A stretch of 64,000 nt of DNA. It comes from Montifringilla adamsi (Eukaryota > Chordata > Aves > Passeriformes > Passeridae). The stretch lies in NCBI GenBank assembly GCA_017590115.1, contig JAGGNK010009114.1, positions 16,147,433-16,211,432 on the forward strand, given 5' to 3'. The notes under the pieces were generated by a model, which was given only the letters and a program-made list of their open reading frames with translations, was not told where the DNA came from and searched no databases. This document shows, one piece after another, positions 52,806-64,000 of the stretch (positions within the stretch are counted from its first letter, which is position 1; each line of letters opens with the position of its first letter). The position numbers and the translations under genes were made by a program.

Positions 52806-55499
52806 GAATGCTTCCTGGAAAAAACTGAAAGAAGTCCCACTACCTTAATAGCGTTGTTTGAAAGAGCCAGGCTGTGACACAGTCAGTGTCTGAAAATTTT
52901 AGCATCTATTACGTTATATTCTGTGCATTGTAAACTGTAAGTTAGAGCTGCCTATAGACATTTAAAATTCCATTGATGTGCTTTTCAAAAGCTCAATTTC
53001 TTTTGCAAATGTAAACACACAAGATGTTTTTAGAAGTCTAGTCATTCCCGTGATACAACTGACTCTAAATTCTCAAAGGGAAGGCTGTTAAGTATGCAGA
53101 TCCACAGTAACCTCAATGGATAGTCCTGAAGTGCATAAAAGATACAAGGCCCAATATCAAAGACAGTGAACTCAGGGGTATGAAATGTTCATGAAATTAA
53201 ATGGAGGTTCAAGGAGTCCTAGAACTATAACATTCCAAATTCTTGGAGTGTGTTACAAAAGAACCTTTAATCTTCATGTTCAGACTCACAGGAACCTTTC
53301 ATCTTAGCTCTTTGGAGGTATTTGGGATGCAAACTCCTGAGTGTAAGACCATGGGTTTACTAACACTCCTTGAGTGGAAGCATGGCTATGAAACATGCAC
53401 ATTTGTTACTCTCTGGTTGTTGTTTGTGTGACCTTTGTCTCTGTTAGTTGTGGATGTTTTGCACCTCAGCAGAAGGTAAAGTAAATTCTCTACAATTTAC
53501 TAAATTGGTACAGGTGTGCCTGCAGGCTCACAAGGAATCACAAATACAGTAGCAAAGGTGACCACGTGTTCATTTTGCTAAAGTAAACTTGGAAGGAAAC
53601 AAGTAGTATTTGAACGCTGGAGCCACCAAAGATTGATTTGACCTAGAATTTGTGTAGACCATCTTTGGCATAAAAAGCTCTGACACTATGGCAGAACTGC
53701 ATTGCAATCTTGTTCTCCTGCAGTCTTGGTCTCCCAAACCCTTTCAGATGTTCTCCAAAGCTGGGACAAGATAGATTACGCACAGCTGTCCACTTCTGGA
53801 AGGAAGATCTTGAGCTCTCTGAAATATCCAAAATAAGTTAGACAAGTACCAGACAGACCACTGAGCCCACAAATGGCCCACCTTCCCTGTGGCAGGGACT
53901 CAGTCTCTGAAGGTCCAGGCTCCAACCAAAGCTTTTTTATGCAGCTCAGGCACAGACAATCCACATTGCATGTGAATGCCATAGTGTCTAAAACCGCTTG
54001 AGATGACAGAGCCATTTCCTATTCATACAGGATACAAATAGATGCTCTTTTCCTTCCAGCAGATTAAACAGATACAGCGAGCATGTGAGCTCCATTTCCC
54101 AGGGAAAACAAGGCTGAGTCTCCTGTGAACTGCTCAAGATCAAAAGTAGCAAGTTTTACCAAATCCTGTTGCTAATGAGGAAAACATTCATTACAAGTGT
54201 TCTCAAAAGTAGCAGTATGTTTTCTCCCAAAAAATGGGTATCACTGATAAGCACTATTTGTAGATATTTGGTAAATGCTTAGAACTTTATTTTTAATTCC
54301 ATAATAAAACCAATGCAGAAGCTGATGAGCCAGCAGGGCTGTGATATTTTTTTTTGCTAATTATGTGCTAAGTTTTATGAAACTAATAACTGTTTTTAAT
54401 AATAGTAAGGAGGTGGAAGCTTACATTTACAGACCACATTAAAATTTGCACAGGTAATTGGATGGTATGGGAATTCAAGATAAGAATAACTTAATTAAAA
54501 TGAAATTTTAAAACAAATGACCCATGTTTTCAACCCCTCCATACCACCTTAAAAAAATAATTTATATCTTGATAATATGTAATGCACACATGGTCATAGC
54601 TGTGTGTTATGACTACAGGTGAGGAAAGGAGGTAGGCAGAGGATAGCTACATAAATGAGGAAGGGAAATTAGAGGTTCTAGAGTGTAACTATTAAAGATA
54701 CACTCCTAAATGTCCAGATCACTAGAGAAGCAAATGACCTCTAAGAGAGTCCCCTAAACCAGGCAGTTATAATTTCTTATTTTCTTTGACTACCCTCATT
54801 TTTTTTTCCCTCTTTACTGGTTACTTTCTCATAGACCATCCTCACCAGAGCAAATCAGCTTTTTCCTTGGCAGGATGAGGTCTATATTCCCCTATTCTCA
54901 CCCAGCTTCAGAGCTAATACCATCTCTCTTCCAACTCCTAATAAATCCTATGCATTAGCTAGCAAAAAGTCCTGCATATATGTGCTTTGTTTTTACTACC
55001 CAAGTTCCAGTTGGAAACTTTTCAATTTTTCTTAGTCTCTGTGTGTCACATTACCTCAAATTACCTCACAATACTCTTCAGATTCCCATTTGAAATGTTT
55101 CTAGAGGAACACAGAAGATACTGAGCTTGTGTAAGTGTGAATCTTAATGATTAGAAGGTGCGCAGGAGACATCTACATGCTGTATGAAAAGGGAAGGTCT
55201 ATTAATTCCTGTTATAGCTGTGATACCTGTAACCAGAGAGATCCACTGTGCTCATGCATCCACATCCTGGCACCTGTTACCCTGAGCCCAGAAACTCAGT
55301 AAAAATGAACAAAGGATAAGTGAAAATAATTAATATACCAAATTAGAGAAAAGATGGAGAGTGAAAGGGACATTCTCAGTGTCCCATAAACTGTTCCAAA
55401 GCAATGGAGTGAAATGGTTGAACTCTTGGAACTCCTGCCCAGAAAATTGTGTTCAAATGTGCAACATTTCCTCTACCAGTGCAATCCCTGAGTCACATG

Positions 55500-55703
55500 T
55501 CACAAAAGGAAACACATTTTTACTGTAGAAGTGACTGGTCACTGGCACAGGTTTCCCAGAGGAATCTCTGTCCTTGGTGATATTAAAACATGCCTGGACA
55601 TGGTCCTGGGACACCAGCTCTAGATAACACAGCAGTGGGGGGTTGGTCACGATGACCAACAGGTGTCCCTTCCCATCTCAATTGTTCCATAATTTTGTGA
55701 TCT
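55500..55703 (+). mobile_element. CR1 LINE, 3' end fragment
   Basis: This plus-strand copy carries the conserved CR1 tail: a block like TCACTGGCACAGGTTTCCCA, a GGTGATATTAAAACATGCCT block, a CTGGACATGGTCCTGGG block and a GTCCCTTCCCATCTCAATTG block. It ends in degenerate copies of the CATTCTGTG octamer (CCATAATTTTGTGAT). It is strongly diverged with small indels. The minus-strand open frame at 55453-55659 overlaps it and is an artefact of the repeat. Confidence 0.85.
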
Positions 55704-56865
55704 TTATCCTTCTAGAATCCCAACAGCAGCAGTGACTGCTGTTCCCAGATTTGAAAATGTCTCTCCCTTCCTGTCGATCAGTGTTGGAAAAGTCTGCTGC
55801 TAATAGGGAGGCCAAGCCTGGGGTTACACAGTGTTCACTCCTCTGCCCAATTTTACAGTGCCTTGTACAGGACATAGGTGGGGAAATGCAGTCAGTACTC
55901 AGCTTTAATTTCATTTTGTGTTTTCCCTGAGAAAACAGCTTTTCTCCAATAAGATAAAAATAGCCTTCCACAATTGTTCTATCCCTTTAGACTTAGTGAA
56001 TAATTGAAGAATGCTTTCCCAGTAGTTAGTAATGAAGGAGGTTTACTCTGAAGCTTTCTCCATTATCCAGTGGCAGCACTTTCCTCCGTTGCTGAGGTTG
56101 CCAGAGAAAGCAGGAGGTGACAGGTGCTTGTATATCTCTTCATGAACAAATGAAGCAAATTGTGCTGCCATTTCTCTGGGAGTAAATCTGCAGTAATTCC
56201 ATAGGATAACTGAGAAAGGCTTTGGATTTACTCAAAAATAACTGAAAGCAAAATGTTCAATTACATTTTTCATTTGGCATGTTCAAAAGAACATGTGACT
56301 AATGGGATTGACATGCCTATAAATGTATGACAAAGTGTCAACCCATATGGCTTGCTTTTTTTGTCAGCTCTATCCTCCTACTGTCTTGATTATTCACCTG
56401 TGGGTACCAACATTAATCTTGAGGCATTTTTCCTGCTGTTACACTGTGGTTCTTTTCTGCCCATGTTAACCAAATTTCCTTGAATTTCTTTCTTTCATGC
56501 TAAATAGATACTTGTATTAGTATAAAACAGTCTCCTACAGCAACCACTGTCATCTTAGACTGTCAGCCTACAGAAGGAGAAATCTGTGCAAACAAAATTC
56601 TGCCTTTATTGCCAGCATGATTTGGCTTTCCTTCTCTTTTAGAGCAAATATCTTCCTTGTTACAACCCCAGATCAGGGTCTCCTGTCTCTACATTTCACT
56701 GAAAGATTTAATTTTTCCCAGAGATAGACTTGAATTACCCCACCATTCAGAATTCCAAAAAGATGCTGCATATTCAGCTGCTTTAATTTTCTTGTAATTT
56801 CTTTCATGGCTGTAATGACATTTATATAAGCTCCATCTTAAAAGAGAAGATGTTCATGTTACCAT

Positions 56866-56887
56866 GGGTGGGGGGAAAAGGGGAGGG
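56866..56887 (+). other. Four-run G-quadruplex motif
   Basis: The tract has four G-runs of 3, 6, 4 and 3, separated by loops T, AAAA and A. This satisfies the usual G3+ with 1-7 nt loop rule and, with such short loops, should fold stably. It is isolated in AT-rich DNA with no gene start nearby. Confidence 0.7.
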
Positions 56888-59800
56888 AGATATTTTTGTT
56901 TAGCTAGCCCTTGGATTTTGGGGTGTTTTTATTTTAGGAACTTTCCTTCTTAAAAGTCAGGAAGAACAGGGGAGCTTTTAAGGAAGTGTAGGGATGCTAA
57001 AGGACACATGTAATACACTAAAAATTCAAGCTCCATAAATTATGAAGGCTATTTTGGTTCCATTTATCTATGGACTTCCAGCAGATTTAGTTGTAAAGAA
57101 AAAACAAAGTAAAGTTCTGCAGCGAGTTCTTTTCTTCTCAAAGGAGGAAATTAAAGATTTCCAGATATGGTACTGAGACGTTTGGATGAAGCATTTTGTC
57201 ATTTTCTTTTACTAGAGCTTTATGGATAGTGGAAATCCTAGAAGGTGTGAGATTTTATGTAACCTGGATGGACAGTTTAGTCACCGAAAAAATAAACTAC
57301 TGGAAGCCCCATGCTGAGATTTGGCACTGAATTGAACTGAGCCAGTAATATGTTTTAGAGGGTGAAGGAACAGGGTACAGAGTAAGGCATCATTTGTTAT
57401 GGTTCAGACCTTAACCTGCTGTCTCTAGGAAACTGAATGTTAAAAGGAATTGCTGTGCTTCTGTACACTGTAAGATTGCAAAAAAGTAATTAAAGCTTGT
57501 CCTAATTAAAAAATAAAATTGCTGAGGCAGAATCATATACCACATTTGTGAGATTGTTCCTTTGTTTTCTCTTCATTTTATATTTGCTCTCAAATCAAAC
57601 TCCCTTTGCCTTCTGGTACACAACACTAAATCAGTGGACAATACTATCATTCGTTTTATTAATTTTTGCCTCTAATCTTCATTTTAAAATTTTCACATTC
57701 ACTCCTAGAAAAAGAAGTGCAATAAAAGCAAATTAATAGAAAATTAACTCATGTTTCGGAATTAAAAAGTTATGACTTTGTTTAAAGTTCCTTGCCGCAA
57801 ACTTCACCTATTCTTCATCTGAATTATCTGACCTTTCAGAGGTTAATTGATTACAAACCATTGCAGCTGGTAATGTTTCTCGAGTGATCCTGGCCATTTA
57901 GGGGTGAGGTGTCAAGGAGATGAAAGGGGCAAGTGAAAGTACAAGGAAAGGCCCCACGCTCTTTGAAACACAATGAGGAAGGAGTTGGGATCTTTCAAGC
58001 CAGAAGCAGTCAACCCTTCAGTTATGTAAGGTCAGAAATATTTGAGATTTCCAGCTGTTTTTTTCCCCCAAGACTCCATAGGATTTCATGGACAAAACTT
58101 GTGCCTTTCCTGAACCTCAGAGCTCATGTCCTCCCACTGAACTGTCTTTCTCAGTGAACTACTGTTACTCTCATAGCCTTTCTAGCACTTCACAATGTCC
58201 TGTGTTTATTCTTTTTATTTCATTTTTTTTTATATAACCTGACCCAAAAATCTTTTCCAGCTAGAGACTCCTTGGATCCATGGACCTTTATTAAGTTTAT
58301 GCAAAACCTAAATAACCATTCAGTATTTCCAATATTCTCACATGAGTGTGCATCCATTGGAGAAAAAACAGACTCTGTTAAAGTAGTTGGCACTAGTTAG
58401 AGCCTGTGAAAGCTGCATGAGTTGTTAGTTAAAATGCTGGTAGGACTCCAGGGGGTAAAGAAATGAACTGGTGCTGACCAAATAGGACTGAGCCCTTTGC
58501 CTAGGATTATCTATCTCATCATGCACAAGAACAAGAAACCCAACTGTACAGGCACATATCTTCACTCACTAATGAAGCTACTTGTCACCACAGGATGGGG
58601 ACAGTTAATACTTCTTTAGCTGGACACAGACACTCCTTGCTGTACAGCTAACCAAAGTGCATTTAACTAAATCAAGAAAGGATGCCATCAATTTGATTTT
58701 CAGATTCTGTTTCAAAAAACCAAAAGAGCAGGCAAAGTGTCAGAAAATTACTGGAGAAGGGGGAATGTTGAACTGAAGGGAAAACACACTTCACATTTTC
58801 TGCAGACTCTTATTTGTACTGCTTGAATCTCAGTAGGTCAGAATTTTTTCTTTATATCAGGAATTGGAATCGCTACTTGCACATCCCCTCTCCCAGCTTA
58901 ATTTAACATCTTGGAGATACTCCTGATTCCCTGTTAACTGTACATGAAAGAGTGATGTGCATTACTCTGCCTCCTAAAATTATTGCAAATATTTTTGAAG
59001 CATTTTTTTTTATTTTTTGGTAATCACTACAAGGGAAAAAATAGGCAATGGAGACATTTAACCATGTATTAAATTCTAGCAGATATTGTTAATAAAGAAC
59101 CATGATTTAAGTATAGTTTTTCTGGTTCTAATGCTTTGTATGATGATTTTCCTTGTGGAGTTCAGCTCTATTAAATGAATCCTTTATTACATGTTACCTT
59201 CTTCCAGTGCTGCCAGTACTTCTTCACAGCTTTAAACTTTGGCCAAGTAGATTTCAGTGACAAAAGTTAAGAATGAAAAGAACTGTTCTCACTACTGAAA
59301 GGTATTTCTCATTCCTGCCAGGCACTGTTTGGAGAAAAGCCTTCTGAACTTGTTTAATTAGGAACTAATTTAGGACTACAATAGTAAAAGGGTGAGTGAG
59401 GGTGAAAAATCTATTTTTGAAAAGGGACTTTTTGTTGAGGTTTTGTTTCATTTATAGGCTGAGAATCTTGCAGAAAAGCTGATTCTTACACAGTTCTGCT
59501 TTTCCATTTAGCCATATAATGAGAGTATGTATAAACCAAAACAAATAAAAAGTGGTTTAGGGGGACAGAGGAGGGAGTTGACTGGGGGATTTTGGTGGTT
59601 TTTTTGATGAAAACATAAAAACATACAGCTTGATAATAAAAGTTGATTTGCTATTTTGTGAAATTAAAAAATTGTTTTAAAACCCTGTGAAAACTAAGCT
59701 AGCATGAAACCTAGAATAAAACAATTTTTTTCTGTGTAATTTGCCAGATTTTAGCTAGGTTTAATAACATCTTTGTTCTTGTAGAGATTAGATATCATAG

Positions 59801-61227
59801 CTTGATGTTCATGGTGGGTGAAAGAGGAAAAAAATCCAGGAAAAATTACTGCCTTAGAAAGATTGTTACCAATTACTGTATCACCCTATTGATTGTGCAG
59901 GGGTCTGGAAATATTTATGAGTAAGAATGTCTTCTACTTTACCACATACACATGATCATGGGACTTTACCCTGCCACTGCAGAAGTCAATTTAAAAAAAA
60001 AAAAAAAGAACTAATTTTTACTTTAATTAGAGAATGAATCTCTCTCTTCAGATACAGCAGATGTGTTAATACATGTGAATAACTCTAAGAATCTCATTTA
60101 AGTCTAGCACCAAAAGTGACTGGACTCCAGCTATTACACTCATCTAGTAAATGGGGCAAAGAAAGCTACTCTCAAGCAATATCTTATAGGACAGGATTAT
60201 AAAAGAATATGATAAATATTATTTACTTCACAGTAACTCCAGCATGAATTTAAATATTTTGCAGAGTTCAATATATGTCTGTGTATACACTGTTCTATAG
60301 TATTGATTCTAAAACAGCGTAATACCAAACTGAACTGTAGGAAGCTTTGCAGCACTTCTTTTGGTAAAATACTCATAATCCCTTTTAGAAAGGAAAAAAT
60401 GCTCAATGAAGTGTAATGCTGCTATCCTCAGATAATTTTTCAAAGATTGAGCTGAGTCATACATTATATTAGGGGGTGGTAGGAGAGATTACACCCATCA
60501 AAATGAAAAATAATGAATGGTTAGCAGACATTTTCTGAAACCAGCAATTATAGAGGACAACAATTTTTAGGTTGCTTGTAACCATGATTAATAATCATTA
60601 ATTATTCTCTTCTAATGTATTTATTGCTACCTCGAACTCATACTGTGCATTCTACTAGCAGCAGTATCTAGCAATATATACTAGCTGCTACTCAAAAGAT
60701 TCTGTTTTCAGAAAGACATATTACCCTGTGCTGGAAAAAACAGCTGTGACATGCAACCACCTTACAAGCTTTCAAGACTTCAGTGATGGAAATGAGCATT
60801 TATCTCCAAGAGCAGCTATATAATGCACCTCTCATGAAGGCTTTCTAGGTACATATTAAAGCTGAAATATTCAAAATGAAATAAAATTATAGAAATCTTG
60901 ACCTGAAGGTTGAGTAAAACATGAATAACAATGAGATCTGTGAAAAAGCATCATTCAGACCTAAAAAAAGTAATCCAAAACATTTTTTCTGGTTTGATCT
61001 AGCCTGCCATATTATTGCTATTTCATAAACACCAACATCTGAAAGCTATTTTATGGAGCTGCTAACAATAAGTTCACTGGACAAACATGATTTTTTAAGC
61101 AAAAAATGATGAAATGCATTGGGAAAAATAAGAAAAAAAAAAAAATCCTCTGCCACAACCTTGGGGATCAACATCCTTAGTTAGAGAACACATACAGCTC
61201 CTTATCAACCAGACAGTACTGCACAAT

Positions 61228-61615
61228 ATCACAGAATCATAGAGTCAGAGAATATGCTGGGTTGGAAGAGACACACAGGGATCATTGAGTCCAACTCCTG
61301 GCCCTGCACAGGACACCCCAAGAGTCACACCACGTGCCTGAGAGCGTTTTCCAAACACTTGACCTCTGTGATCAAGGCTTGGTGCGGTGACCCCTTCCCT
61401 GTGGAGCCTGCTCCAATGTCAAACCACCCTTTGGGTGAAGAAACTTTTTCCAACATCCAACCTAAACATCCCCTGACACAACTTCAGCCTGTTCCTTGGG
61501 TCCTGTCACTGTCACCACAGAGCAGAGATCAGTGTCTGCCCCTTCTCTTCCCTTCATGAGGAAGTTGTAACTGAGATGAGCTCTCCCTACAATCTCTTCT
61601 CCAGACTGAACAGAC
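61228..61615 (-). mobile_element. CR1 LINE, 3' end fragment
   Basis: This is the clearest CR1 copy in the window. It starts on the plus strand with tandem CACAGAAT/CATAGAGT-type octamers, the reverse complement of the CR1 3' terminal repeat, followed by the familiar GGGTTGGAAGAGAC block and a TGAGTCCAACTCCTGGCCCTG block. Later blocks match the CR1 3' UTR and end of the reverse-transcriptase region, including a TCTTCTCCAGACTGAACAG segment near 61592-61610. Beyond about 61615 similarity fades. CR1 copies are usually 5'-truncated and leave no clear target-site duplication, as here. The 101-codon frame starting at 61254 lies inside this repeat, antisense to the element, and is not a gene. Confidence 0.88.
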
Positions 61616-64000
61616 CAGGTGACATTTCCTCTGAGGAACTCAGTAAATCCCTGAAGAGCCTGAATTCTGATCTCATATCCAGAGCTGCAGTTTTGCTGGC
61701 ACTTTCCCTCCTGTCAGCAGAGATTTTAAACTCAATCGCTGTATGTCAGCATAGTCATCTTTGCCGCATTATATCATATATTGATTGTTACTGCCCTAAG
61801 GGAGTGTGAAAAAGGTCTCTTTATACAGGGGGAAAAAAGAAACCTTGCTATCTCCTGCTCATTATTTTTATAGGGGATACTTTCTGGTAATATGGTCCTT
61901 TATTACTTGGATGTTGAGAGAGGCTCTGTCTTCCTCCTGCTACAGCAAAATTAGTAAGGATGGTAGGAAATTCTTGCTGGTTTTACAGTAACTTTAATTC
62001 CCAGTAGTCATGGTTGTGAGTGGGACACCTGATTAAATAAAGGCACATGGATATAACTTTGTGTCTTGGACACTGCTGATTATAGGAACTGTCTTGGTCT
62101 AAGTATACAATGATTAAATTTGGTATTCACATTGAGGCCACTGTTCCCATTGAAAGCCATTCTCTTGATGTTAAAGTGATATAAATGACTCCTTATGCCA
62201 ATCTACTACTCCTCTGGTAGCCTATATGACAGATGGCTCCATGTCACAAGACTGACTGTTTTCTGAATGGTGAATTGCCTCAAAATTAACGTTACACTAT
62301 TAATTGCTTCAGGATTACTTTTTTGGAGTCATTATATTCAAGAAAGGTCTGTCAATACAGTTTACTTTCAGTGTCACTACACCATCAAATACAATGGTGG
62401 GTACACACAGGATAGTAACTTGAATGGCTACAGCAGTATTGCCAAAAAAAGAATTCCATATTGAAGAAATATGGAGAAGGTGAAGTTATATTTAATCTGT
62501 TTTGCATTGCAGAGGGTGTTAGAATAAATTTAGTTTTTCTGTGTCTTTGGAAGCTATGTAATATTCATTTATGTATTGAGGAAATGTGATATGTTGGTAA
62601 TATACTTGTGTATCTGCACTTTAGGCTCAAAATATTAAATTGTAGCACTGAGATAGAAAACTGCATAAGCGCACATTGGCTGCCTAATCCCACAAACATC
62701 CTTTTGAAATATATTATATTGTGTAGGCGAGGGGACAGGAGCCCAGAAAGACTCACAGGTGCCCAAAAACTGAGCATGAAGATCAAGTTTAGAACTTCGG
62801 TGTGCATGGCTTTAGGAACATATTCAAGGTAGTTGACCATCCAGGCTTCTGAGCAGGTAAAACATCCAGCATGTTCAAACTGTCCTAAAACAAGTTCTGC
62901 ACAGAACCTTCATCATCTTCAATAAACCATCTTACAAAACAGTAACATGCAAACACTGGCTTCTGTCATTTTTCTAGAGAGCTGTTTTGGAGGGTTTTTG
63001 TTAATTTCTTGCAAACATAAAGGAGAGAACTTCACATTGCCGTCTTCTGTTTTGTTTGGTTACAATCATAGCTGGGCAGATACACCACAGGACATTTATT
63101 TAAAAACCTAATTAATGTTGTGTCTCTCGCTGAATTCAAACTTTTGCCCATTTTCTATAGTTACTAAAAAATTCTTCACAGATCCACTGATTTAATTTTC
63201 GTTCCTTTCCAAATGTAGAACTATTTCCTCTGTCTCTAATCAATGGCAAGATAAAAGCCCACTCTATGATTCAACTTTAAAGACATAGGCACTAAGTGCA
63301 TTCTCTCCTCTATAAACTCAATAGTCTGTCCACTGTATTTTAGTGTTCACAATTTTCCAGAAAAAAAACAATTCGGCAGTATTCAGACAAATGTAGGTTC
63401 TCTTTCACTGCATATGAATTGAATTGAACTGAACTTACACCTCACCTCTTTTCCAAGATCAACCTCAGAGCCAATAAACCATCTTGATTTTATTCCCTGT
63501 TTTTTGATAAAAAAGAGGCAAAGTCATGAGGCTACCTCATAACCACAGGCTAATATTCACCTCCAGTAACCCCACTAAAAACTGTAGAGGTAAGTCATGA
63601 TCACAGGTGTGTTAGGCAGAGGTATTGCATAGATGAATTACCACTCTTGATTAGGTGGACTTCTTTCTCACCACCGAAATTGTGGCTATTGTCCTCTTGT
63701 GCAGCAGAAGCATACATAGGCCAGGGATTTAAATCATTACTTCTGCCACTTGCTTACAGAAGAGGATTCAAACACCTGTTAATTTGCTGAGGCAGGTGTT
63801 TCTCATCAGATTCTGTAATTGCCCCTCTCTAGTTTGCATTTCTCAGATTTGCAGGGGCACTGAGTTAACCAGTCCAGTTCATATTTCAGAGAAAATGTAA
63901 TCAATAAATCACCTATATTAGTCTGATGTCCACACTTGGGGGTTTTATTATTAAGGATATTTTGAAAGGTTCACTGAATATTACACATTGAAATAAGTGT
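61616..64000. other. Non-coding end of the window
   Basis: The first bases after the CR1 copy may still be decayed CR1. The rest is unique AT-rich sequence with short frames only. Nothing shows a gene running off the right edge, though an intron would look the same. Confidence 0.6.

Larger units (their letters stand above)
52806..61227. other. Non-coding stretch around the CR1 copy at 55.5 kb
   Basis: Outside the CR1 fragment and G-quadruplex listed separately, I see only unique AT-rich DNA and short A/T runs such as A15 near 59993 and A13 near 61134. Confidence 0.6.

Noticed and set aside
61254..61559. 101-codon frame
   Set aside because: Lies inside the CR1 copy and runs antisense to it; a repeat artefact.
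1..64000. CRISPR arrays, bacterial operons, tRNA, rRNA and known microRNA genes
   Set aside because: No regularly spaced direct repeats, no cloverleaf with both A and B boxes, and no mature microRNA that I could recognise on either strand.

Overview
This window reads as non-coding vertebrate nuclear DNA, most likely from a bird and probably a songbird. By eye it is AT-rich (roughly 38-40% GC) and CpG-poor, with no CpG island, operon-like gene packing or ribosomal-site spacing. The repeats point to birds: several decayed CR1 LINE fragments, some ending in the CR1-type 3' octamer repeat, and one well-preserved solo LTR of an endogenous retrovirus of a type I associate with passerine genomes. 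The bird assignment rests on CR1 and the LTR; the species cannot be named from the sequence.

I can support no protein-coding gene, tRNA, rRNA, known microRNA or CRISPR array. The longest open frame is 161 codons. At this base composition about 137 codons is expected by chance for 64 kb in six frames (my estimate from stop-codon frequency). The window is therefore either a gene desert or the inside of a very long intron; nothing in it decides between the two. One stretch (about 42795-43029) is flanked by plausible splice signals and is kept only as a weak candidate exon.

Layout. 1-7.8 kb: unique AT-rich DNA with a (TTA)n microsatellite and homopolymer runs. 7.8 kb: a small CR1 remnant. 16.6-17.0 kb: the solo LTR on the minus strand, with an exact 6-bp target-site duplication and two strong inverted repeats. 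20.8 and 25.9 kb: tRNA-SINE/MIR-like remnants. 23.8-25.6 kb: homeodomain-type AT motifs, including a 16-bp perfect palindrome and five TAATTA sites within 157 bp. 27.1, 33.4, 52.4, 55.5 and 61.2 kb: further CR1 pieces in both orientations. 36.8-37.2 kb: a low-complexity-free AT-rich block that looks like a conserved non-coding element. 43.2 kb: a two-copy 73-75 bp tandem duplication. 56.9 kb: a four-run G-quadruplex motif.

No genes can be seen working together here. If the window has a function it is probably regulatory. The best places to test are the TAATTA cluster, the 36.8-37.2 kb block, the two octamer sites sharing a 12-mer, and the paired CCAAT boxes in the LTR. I did not find a convincing new biological system.
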